From Symbiodinium natans (taxonomy: Eukaryota > Sar > Dinophyceae > Suessiales > Symbiodiniaceae): DNA of 64,000 bases. The notes under the pieces are model-generated. The model saw only the letters and a program-made list of their open reading frames with translations, searched no databases and was not told the origin of the DNA. Below, piece by piece: positions 49,408-56,951 of this stretch (positions are counted from its first letter, which is position 1; every line of letters starts with the position of its first letter). The stretch covers positions 1 to 64,000 of the forward strand of contig CAJNDS010000534.1 in assembly GCA_905221605.1 (NCBI GenBank), given 5' to 3'. The position numbers and the translations under genes were made by a program.

Positions 49408-50395
49408 TTAAGTGCTGCCACACATTGGAACTTAGAAGGTCTGCCCCCCTGGACTTCTCCACTTCCACAACAACCCCTGGAACTCTCCACCTTTGCTGAC
49501 CCGCGAACAAATGCACCAAGACCTCCCCCGGCTTTGCACGTGAGATAGTCCGTCGTCGTCGGCGGTTCCATGGAACTCCTTCCGAATTGAGCCCCTCCAG
49601 AGAAGCGTCCTGTCCGGCAACGCGTGTAAGAAATTCATAGGGGACATGGGGAAACATACTACGTAACCAAATAAGCTGATCTTGCCGAGTGAGAGTTCCA
49701 CCCGCGACCTTAGCCGCAAGCCACGCCCGCGCCTGATCCCTAGCAAACACTGGTTCGTCTACGGTCGTCGCCGGCTTTAGCAGTGGAACCTCACCCCGTT
49801 CTTGCAAGCCCTCGTACTCCGCCACCAGCTTCAACCCTTGTTCCCGGGATACTAAGGGGCGCCCTTTAACCGCCGTAACATCAAGGGCCGCCTGACCTCG
49901 TCTCTTGATGACACAACCCCTCCTTTTCCAGGTGATGGAGAAACCCAGCTGAACAAGGTAGCCGGCGGGAATGATAACTTGACAGGAACCTTCACTAAGA
50001 AGGGTGCCCTGTTTGTTGATGTGAAGTTCCGTTACCCCACTGGCCAGATCAACCCTTATGACCCTGGACGAATCCAACTCCCCCGGTTCTGCAGGCCGTA
50101 AGGCGTTAGTCGCTCCAGAATCAACGAGCGCATATTTCTGATCTGATGCACTTGCCACGGCACTAATCAACCAACCCTTGTCAATGCCCAACTCCTTAAG
50201 ACATCCCTCCTCCGAAACCTCAGAAAGATGCAACGTCTTCAGATTGGCCCCTTGCAAAAGCTTAGCCGCCTCAGCGAAAAGGACTTCCTGCGCTTTAGCA
50301 GCAACGTCCTGACCCGAAGTGGCAGTGCTTCCTGACACGCTCGCGCCCCCCGCATCTTCTACCACTAGCTTGAGGGATGACTTTTGGTTTCGGGG
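49319..50395 (-). CDS. Aspartic protease and first half of a C5-methyltransferase-like domain
   Basis: The frame is open from 50674, but the region above 50395 is gag in another frame; sense reading enters by a +1 shift near 50395. The protease shows YALVDSGATNALRP (catalytic Asp at nt 50122-50120) and a following beta-rich region, as in copia proteases that cut Gag-Pol. About 170 residues later VLVHLFAG (motif I, SAM binding), VVVEVEKSRGADLL (acidic motif II) and LGAPPCRTISRCR (motif IV with the catalytic Cys, nt 49357-49355) follow in the order of DNA cytosine-5 methyltransferases. The frame stops at TGA (49319); the domain continues one frame over. A captured base methyltransferase is the simplest reading; activity is not shown. 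Confidence 0.75.
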   Translation of the reverse strand, partial: PRNQKSSLKLVVEDAGGASVSGSTATSGQDVAAKAQEVLFAEAAKLLQGANLKTLHLSEVSEEGCLKELGIDKGWLISAVASASDQKYALVDSGATNALRPAEPGELDSSRVIRVDLASGVTELHINKQGTLLSEGSCQVIIPAGYLVQLGFSITWKRRGCVIKRRGQAALDVTAVKGRPLVSREQGLKLVAEYEGLQERGEVPLLKPATTVDEPVFARDQARAWLAAKVAGGTLTRQDQLIWLRSMFPHVPYEFLTRVAGQDASLEGLNSEGVPWNRRRRRTISRAKPGEVLVHLFAGQQRWRVPGVVVEVEKSRGADLLSSNVWQHLIVWATLGVVGAVLGAPPCRTISRCRAERP

Positions 50396-51491
50396 CAACT
50401 CCAGGCTTCTTGGGCGCTGTTTTTGGGGAGGTAGGGCTGTTAGCCTCTGATGGGTTGACGACCTGCCGATTTTCGGGTGACACCAATGGGCACTCCGGAC
50501 GAAAATGCCCTTCCTGACCACATGCCAGGCAGCGTTTCTGCTTTCGGGCAGCCGTTCTGTCATGCTTAAAGCGACAAGAATCCCCGAACCTACACCCCTT
50601 TCCCTCAACAAAGTTGTGGCAAGGACTAGGGTTATTCCCGGGTTCCTTCCCTTTCCCCTTCCCCTTCCCCTCACCCTTATCCCCTCCTAGACCTTCCAAG
50701 GCCTTTGCCGCGGCATCCGTCGCAGCAGCATTAATATTAGGAGGACGATCAGGGGAAGTGGGCTTTGAAGGTTGGGTTTCAGGTTCAGTTCTTGTTGCCG
50801 CATTCCGGGCACGCTTATCGGGACTCCCTTGAGAATCCCCACTGATTGAAGCAGCTTCGCACTCTGCTTGCACAAGCCTCACAAGACTCACAACCGAGGA
50901 CACTGAAGGATTGTAGCCCAAAGCTACCCGATGTCTGAAAGCATTCACCCGAAACCCTACCGCAGGGTACTGCGCAAGAAGACCCGATGTAGCTTGATCT
51001 ATTCCCCGTAGCAATAGTGAAGGGTCTGGGAGAGATGCCCCCAACTCTCTTACACGCTGCAGGTGCTGCATCCAACGTCTCAGCATTGTCACTGCCGCCC
51101 CTACCGATTTAGCCACTTCAGGGTTCACAAGCTGATGAAGAAGCATTGCTCGCTCTGACGAGCCTCCCGGCTGATACAGGCACTGTATCCTGAAGATAAG
51201 TGCTGCCGTAGACAGCCAGCGGTTGGACACGGCTTCATCTCTCACATGACTGGGAACTGCGGCTAGGACCAATGATACGGCTCTGGACTCTACCCTTTGG
51301 TATTTGAAGACGTCGAAATGCGCTACAACATCAGCAGGGTCAAGACCTAATCTGTCTAAAGGATCCGCAACTAGCCAACGTTGATATTGGGCTGTTGCCG
51401 CAGACTCCACACTGGCATACCAACTCGCTGCAGTGGGGCTTAGCCCTGTAAAAATTTGGCGAACTTGCGCCAACCAGTTGCCGCACGTTAC
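50295..51491 (-). CDS. gag: Gag, second part: capsid-like region, C3H1 finger, CCHC knuckle
   Basis: Joined to the first gag ORF by a -1 shift near 51491. Residue numbers here count from TTG 51473. About residues 1-205 form a helical copia-type capsid region (VRQIFTGLSPTAASWYASVE, later LLRGIDQATSGLLAQYPAV). A Lys/Gly-rich spacer precedes a C-x8-C-x5-C-x3-H finger (C285, C294, C300, H304) and a retroviral C-x2-C-x4-H-x4-C knuckle (C315, C318, H323, C328, CLACGQEGHFRPEC). A C3H1 finger next to the knuckle is, from memory, usual in dinoflagellate copia Gag and rare elsewhere; both bind RNA. The protein packages element RNA in virus-like particles. The last ~25 codons are read past the shift into the protease frame and are probably not native. 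Confidence 0.85.
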   Translation of the reverse strand, partial: VTCGNWLAQVRQIFTGLSPTAASWYASVESAATAQYQRWLVADPLDRLGLDPADVVAHFDVFKYQRVESRAVSLVLAAVPSHVRDEAVSNRWLSTAALIFRIQCLYQPGGSSERAMLLHQLVNPEVAKSVGAAVTMLRRWMQHLQRVRELGASLPDPSLLLRGIDQATSGLLAQYPAVGFRVNAFRHRVALGYNPSVSSVVSLVRLVQAECEAASISGDSQGSPDKRARNAATRTEPETQPSKPTSPDRPPNINAAATDAAAKALEGLGGDKGEGKGKGKGKEPGNNPSPCHNFVEGKGCRFGDSCRFKHDRTAARKQKRCLACGQEGHFRPECPLVSPENRQVVNPSEANSPTSPKTAPKKPGVAPKPKVIPQASGRRCGGRERVRKHCHFGSGRCC

Positions 51492-53029
51492 TGCCGACGT
51501 GGCAATGTCAGCTTAGGCAGATCAAAGATGTACTTCGCTGGCTCCTCCGGCCTCTCCGGCATGGATGCACTGGACCCTGACTGCCCACTCAACCCTACAA
51601 CCTGTCCTGATTGGGGGCAGGCCCTCGAATCGGGAGGCGGCCCTGGCGGAGGTCTGATGACAGTACCACCTGGCGAAACAGGATAGCCGTCGCTACTCAC
51701 ACCCCAAGTTCCCACCCCTCTGCCGCTGGACCTAGGAGTATGAAACCCTTGGCTACCCTCTATGGCCCCACCTACGGACCCTGGCACTTCACCTACCCCT
51801 TGACTTAGTACAGGAGGTTGACGAGGCATCGTCGCCGGTGCAACGAAGGATGTTGCAGCTAAGGAAGACCTCTGATATGCGTTCAGTGGCAAGTGACTTT
51901 GCAGAGATTGGCTGGCAGCTTCAGGCATGGGATGGCTCACAGCCATCATGCGGGGAGGCACAGTCTGCACCTCTGCTGCAGGCAAAGCTCTCTGGACAAC
52001 AGGCTTGGGGACTGCAACAGCATAGCGATCCAAGTCGGCCCTTGCCGAAGCCCCTTCCCCGGACCCTAACCCAAACGCTTCACCCATACCTCTCACTTCT
52101 ATCCCTTCACGGTGGTTGGGGAGCACCTCTGGACCCAACATCGCAAAGGGTTGCACAGCACTCCTCCACGGAGCTACTTGAGCACCCCCATGACCCGGCG
52201 TAAACGACGCAGGCGAATGCTGTACAAACTCTGGCACACGCTGTACAAGGTCCGGTTCAGGGCCAGTAGCTCGCGTACCTCCACTGTGCCAGCTGGATTG
52301 CGTCTCCAACTGCGCTTGCTCCAGACGTGCCCGGAGATTCCGGTTCTCCTCCAAGACCTGTCGCAACAATGCCTCCATATCCGACGGCCAGCCCTCTGCG
52401 ACTGGCACAAGCTCACGAGGATCACCGGGTAGCGGTCGACCTGTCAACCCTTCATGCTCACTCAACCGGTCGGGAAGAGGAGCAGGTTGAGCACTCTCTG
52501 CTGACGCCCGCACCTCCACTGGCCCATACTCTGTAGGCTCTGAGGCCTCCGCGCGCCAACCCTGCCCCACGTCGCACTGTGCTGTTCTGGAGACCACCGC
52601 CTCAGGGCGAATCTCAGTCCGATGCTCCAGTCGGGCCACACGGACTGGTGTAGCACTGAAATCGCCTTCGCTGTAAGGCGGCTCCAGCTCCCTACCTGCC
52701 TGATTTGTATCTCCTAAGCCAGCTTCATCTATCTCCACATTGACCCGTTGGGCGTCCTGGTCCAACGTGCTTGGCCGACTCCTCAACAGGTCAATCTCCG
52801 TTTGCACCTTCTGCGAATGGAAAGGACTCGCCACAGGCTTAGCAGCTTGGCCCTGCTCTAATGCTCCAGGCGACGCCTCGCCCTGCCAGCTTCCGCTAGT
52901 AGCTGCTGTAGGATCACCACTGCCGGTTTGGCTCAAGGCTGTTTGATACGCGGTCTCAGCATGCACATCACCCATTTCTGGGTCAGGCCCAGCGCTGGTC
53001 ACTCTTCTATTCTTCAAGAAGGAGTCCAT
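51488..53029 (-). CDS. gag: Gag, N-terminal part
   Basis: The frame opens at GTG 53071, but the ATG at 53029 has a good context (GCCATGG) and is the likely start, 102 bp after the 5' LTR. About 513 residues, rich in Ala, Gly, Pro, Ser and Gln, mostly disordered, with one leucine-zipper-like coiled coil (MEALLRQVLEENRNLRARLE, about residues 218-240 from the ATG) that probably drives Gag assembly. It ends IFDLPKLTLPRRQ before TAA; the next frame continues the same region after a -1 shift. The DLPKLxLP motif directly before the capsid region supports joining the two. Confidence 0.8.
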   Translation of the reverse strand: MDSFLKNRRVTSAGPDPEMGDVHAETAYQTALSQTGSGDPTAATSGSWQGEASPGALEQGQAAKPVASPFHSQKVQTEIDLLRSRPSTLDQDAQRVNVEIDEAGLGDTNQAGRELEPPYSEGDFSATPVRVARLEHRTEIRPEAVVSRTAQCDVGQGWRAEASEPTEYGPVEVRASAESAQPAPLPDRLSEHEGLTGRPLPGDPRELVPVAEGWPSDMEALLRQVLEENRNLRARLEQAQLETQSSWHSGGTRATGPEPDLVQRVPEFVQHSPASFTPGHGGAQVAPWRSAVQPFAMLGPEVLPNHREGIEVRGMGEAFGLGSGEGASARADLDRYAVAVPKPVVQRALPAAEVQTVPPRMMAVSHPMPEAASQSLQSHLPLNAYQRSSLAATSFVAPATMPRQPPVLSQGVGEVPGSVGGAIEGSQGFHTPRSSGRGVGTWGVSSDGYPVSPGGTVIRPPPGPPPDSRACPQSGQVVGLSGQSGSSASMPERPEEPAKYIFDLPKLTLPRRQ

Positions 53030-53120
53030 GGCACGCGCGATTTGGACCCCGTCACCCACACGATGTAACACTTAGACCCTGAAACCCTTAAGCCAGTCTC
53101 AAACTCTAGAGGCTATCTAC
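53030..53120 (-). other. 5' untranslated leader of the retrotransposon
   Basis: Short leader between the primer-binding site and the Gag ATG; no further feature seen. Confidence 0.6.
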
Positions 53121-53131
53121 GGCTGATAACC
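53121..53131 (-). promoter_or_regulatory. Primer-binding site, candidate
   Basis: GGTTATCAGCC on the sense strand directly touches the 5' LTR. Its complement, GGCTGATAACC, reads like an anticodon stem and loop (C-T-GAT-A-A), as in Drosophila copia, which is primed by an internal 5' tRNA half. It also partly resembles TGGTATCAG of initiator-Met-primed plant elements. Confidence 0.55.
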
Positions 53132-53305
53132 TACGTAAAGTAGGAAAAGACCCAACGGTTTTGCTTTTAGGACCACCCCCAATTGAGTTAACTGGCTAGC
53201 GGAGTTCCTACCAAACCCCCTATAACCCTACCCAAGAGGCCGGATCCATGCCTTTCTCGAACAAAAACAGCCTGCAGATGCGTACCTTGCCAGGGAGCTC
53301 ACGCA
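53132..53305 (-). repeat. 5' LTR, 174 bp
   Basis: Direct repeat of 41535-41708 with one mismatch. It should contain the promoter of the element; no TATA-like motif stands out. Confidence 0.95.
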
Positions 53306-54664
53306 CTAAACCCTAAAAGGCCCCCAACCCCAAAAGGAGATGTTGGTCGCCAAGCCCTAAGCCCTAAAAGGAAATGTTGGTTGCCAAACCCTAAACCCTA
53401 AAAGGAGATGTTGGTTGCCAAGCCCTAAACCCGAAAAGGAGATGTTGGTTGTCAAACCCTAAACCCCAAAAGGAGATATTGGCTGCCAAACCCGAAGCCC
53501 TAAACGGAGATGTTGGTTGCCAAGCCCTAAACCCTAAAAGGAGATGTTGGTTGCCAAACCCTAAACCCTAAAAGGCCCTCAACCCTAGAAGGAGATGTAA
53601 ACCCGAAAAGGAGATGTTGGTTGTCAAACCCTAAACCCCAAAAGGAGATGTTGGCTGCCAAACCCTAAACCCTAAAAGGAGATGTTGGTTGCCAAACCCT
53701 AAACCCTAAAAGGAGATGTTGGTGGGAAAACCCTAAACCCTAAGAGGAGATGCTTGTTGCCAAGCCCTAAGCCCTAAAAGGCCCTAAACCCTAAAAGGAG
53801 ATGTTGGTTGCCAAACCCTAAACCCTAAAAGGAAATGTTGGTGGGAAACCCCTAAACCCCCTAAGGAGATGCTGGTTGCGAAACCCTAAACCCTGAAAGG
53901 CCCTAAACCCTAAAAGGAGGGGAAATCCCTAAACCCTAAAAGGAGATGTTGGTTGCCAAACCCTAAACCCTAACAGGAGATGTTGGTTGCCACACCCTAA
54001 ACCTTAAAAGGAGATGTTGGTTGCCAAACCCTAAACCCTAAAAGGAAATGTTGGTGGGAAAACCTTAAACCCGAAAAGGAGATGTTGGTTGCCAAGCCCT
54101 AAACCCGAAAAGGAGATGTTGGTTGCCAAACCCTAAACCCTGAAAGGAGATGTTGGTCGCCAAGCCCTAAACCCTAAAAGGAGATATTGGTTGCCAAACC
54201 CTAAACCCTAAAAGGAGATGTTGGTTGCCAATCCGTAAACCCTAAAAGGAGATGTTGGTTGCCAAACCCTAAACCCTAAAAGGAGATGTTGGTTGCCAAA
54301 CCTTAAACCCTAAAAGGAGATGTTGGTTGCCAAGCCCTAAGCCCGAAAAAGGCCCTAAACCCTAAAAGGAGATGTTGGTTGCCAAGCCCTAAACCCTAAA
54401 AGGAGATGTTGGTTGCCAAACCCTTAACCCTAAAAGGCCCTCAACCCTAAAAGGAGATGTTGGTTGCCAAACCCTAAACCCTAAAAGGCCCTAATCCCTA
54501 AAAGGAAATGTTGGTTGCCAAGCCCTAAACCCTAAAAGAGGTGTTGGTTGGCAAACCCTAAACCTCAAAGGAGATGTTGGTTGCCAAACCCAAAACCCTA
54601 ACTGGAAATGTTGGGTTTGACCAAGCCTCAACCCCAAAACGAAATGTTGATTACCAAAACCCTG
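53306..54664. repeat. 34-bp telomere-like satellite, right part
   Basis: About 40 units of the array interrupted by the retrotransposon, with AAAGGCCCT deletion variants and GTGGGAAAACC variants. The first five bases (53306-53310) are the right target-site duplicate. Confidence 0.95.
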
Positions 54665-54686
54665 AATGATGCCACAACCTGAAAAA

Positions 54687-54862
54687 GACACAGATAACCC
54701 CCCAAAAAAAGACGCAGATAACCCAGTGAACCGCCCAAAATCGTGGCAGGTCCCACGAAACCGAGGAAAAAAAGACGCAGATAACCCAGAAAAAAAGACG
54801 CAGATAACCCGAAAAAAAAAGACGCAGATAACCCAAAAAACAAAGACGCAGATAACCTCTTC
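54687..54862 (+). repeat. Short repeat, AAAAAGACGCAGATAACC units
   Basis: Six copies of the motif, the reverse complement of the array at 39056-39195, followed by TCCTATAAAAG; a CTATAAAAG also borders the left array (39028). Confidence 0.85.
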
Positions 54863-56951
54863 TCCTATAAAAGCTGCACCTTGAAAGAGTTGTTCCCCAA
54901 CAATTTTTCACCAAAGGATCCACAGCCTGATCTGCCACCTGAAAAGAGGCAAAGCCCACCTCACGGAGAATACCACGCCCCAGGTTTATTCTAGGAAAAG
55001 TCCCCAACAATCTAGGCACGCGCGCTTCAACACTTTATTGACAAGCTGGAGTCGGTTGATTTTTTAACAGCATCAGCGCAGGACACAATGTAACAACACC
55101 TTGCAAAGCGGCAGGACCACCTCAAAGCGACACCCCGGAATACGTGAGTCTGAAGGGGCTTTTTGATCAGATTCAAAGCGACTGAAGAGACACCCAAACG
55201 ACGGCAGCCCAAACAAAGTGCCTCGGAAAGGCCCTGGTCCTCCTGCCTCGTAAACCCAACACCTCTTGCAGGGGTTCTGGGGATTGCACACTCTGCGCGG
55301 GACGCTCAGAAGACTCCATCACTATGGTGCGAAGGGTTTGCAGCATTCATCTTGCAACATATCGAAAAAGCAAAGCGACACCCCAAGCTTTCTTGCTACA
55401 TGCATACATGCAGAGCAACAACACCCTTGTAAAGCGCCGGGACCTCCTGAAAAGCGCACCCTCTGATACGCGTCCATCTCCCTTTGAACGGACTTTAGAC
55501 CGATGCTGTATAGCAGTACTGGACGCGCGGACTTCATTGGCCTCATAGTCAAGCGGAATCTCCGGATTTGCAGAGTCATTCGCAGGTTCTCCGCAGGATC
55601 CATGACATCAAGTCCACCTACTCCAGGGTTTGGAAGCTGCTCAAGCCCACAGCCACAATCCACAACACAAGAGCCGGCACGCCGGCCAAGCAGCCGGTGC
55701 CCCTGTCATTTTGAAAGCAACTGTAGATTTGCATTTGTCATCTGGTGGCTAGCAGCTTCCACCCCCACTTTCGAGCTCACTTGCAGTAAATATGAGTGGG
55801 AGCAGCTAAGTTCGGGCTGACAGCCGCCATAACCGCACACAAAAGACATTGAACTGTACGTCTGCACTGTTAGTTTTGGAACATCTGCCTTCGGCACGCG
55901 TGTCATGATTTTTGTCTTTTCAGGCGCAAGCATTGTGTGAGAAGTTGCCAGTGGATAATGGACAAGGAGGTGCATCAGTGCACCGTACATGTTTTCGGTT
56001 GTTGTCATTGGATAGCACTACGCGGCTGAATGTTTCGCTTGCTTTGCATGTGATATGGCATGAAGAATTCCGGCTTCATTGCGGCAGGTGGTGCTCTTCT
56101 GCAGACGTTTTGCGAAAAGGTTCGAGACTTCTGCAAGGAGTGTGCAAAAGGCATACCAAACCTCATTTTGATTCATTTCAGCTTCTAACATCACGGACTG
56201 TCCCGGCAAGTCGCGATTTTGATGCCCGGGCACGTGTTTCCCGCACTTGTTCCCCTGCCTAGTGCGCTCTGGCAGCTCTAAGCCTTCAACTCTAAACCCT
56301 AAACGTTCAGTCGTTAAGCATGATGACAGGAGCATTGCGGGGTTCCACCCGCAAAATTCCACATCCAGAGCCCGTTCGTCGTTCAGGCTCGTGGGCTTAA
56401 CACACGTTGCAAAGGACTGGAGGCAGCATACCGCTTTAGCCGCTTGCAGCTCGGACACTTGGACGCTGTTTTGACGAACCTTCTAGTCTCTTCCAGCACC
56501 GCATCAGGCAACTTGATGGCTTCCTACCGCATCCTACGGCATCCCACAGTCCTCGAGCAATTCGAGCACTGCACTGCCGTTACAAAGTGTTCTGATAGCC
56601 CAGTCGGAGAGCTGTATGTTGCGGTCACCGTGATGGTGCCGCAGCATGAATCTATGTACCGCATTTTGCGATGCACTCATCTCTGATCCCATTGCGTCAT
56701 ATGAGTCATATGATGTACCTACAGGGGCCAGGGCTGACGTGGAAAATCAGGTTTGAGATGCACATATTCTCTGGCCACGATGCATCCTGGAGTACAGTCA
56801 ATGTGGCTACCAAATGCGCAGACATTCACAGATCATTGCAGTACTCCTCGTCTCACTTCCAGCGCTGACCAACTCAGCCATGTCAGTTGCTTGAAAGTTG
56901 GCGACTTTGCAAGTTCTGAAAGCACATGTGCTCGTGACAGCCAACTCACAG
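54863..56951. other. No recognised gene; one ~40-bp duplication
   Basis: AACAACACCTTGCAAAGCG-like blocks recur at about 55090 and 55407, each with a nearby CAAAGCGACACCCC motif. Exon-like blocks, for example one from about 56088 after GCGGCAG, match nothing I recognise but could hold missing LMBRD2-like middle exons. Confidence 0.35.

Larger units (their letters stand above)
41535..53305 (-). mobile_element. Complete Ty1/copia LTR retrotransposon, 11.8 kb
   Basis: All structural parts are present: two 174-bp LTRs in direct orientation, one mismatch between them, 5-bp duplicated target CTAAA, a primer-binding site touching the 5' LTR, a polypurine tract touching the 3' LTR, and gag-pol in the order PR-INT-RT-RH, which defines Ty1/copia. 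On the sense (minus) strand the LTR starts TG and ends TA rather than CA. Three extra coding parts are unusual for the superfamily: a methyltransferase-like domain between PR and INT, a 2OG-Fe(II)-oxygenase-like domain between INT and RT, and a 3' membrane-protein ORF. Near-identical LTRs indicate recent insertion, yet the coding frame shifts five times. The layout is, from memory, typical of dinoflagellate copia elements. Confidence 0.95.

Noticed and set aside
40720-54664. Regularly spaced repeats that could suggest a CRISPR array
   Set aside because: Units are head-to-tail without unique spacers, contain telomere heptamers, and the context is eukaryotic with no cas genes.
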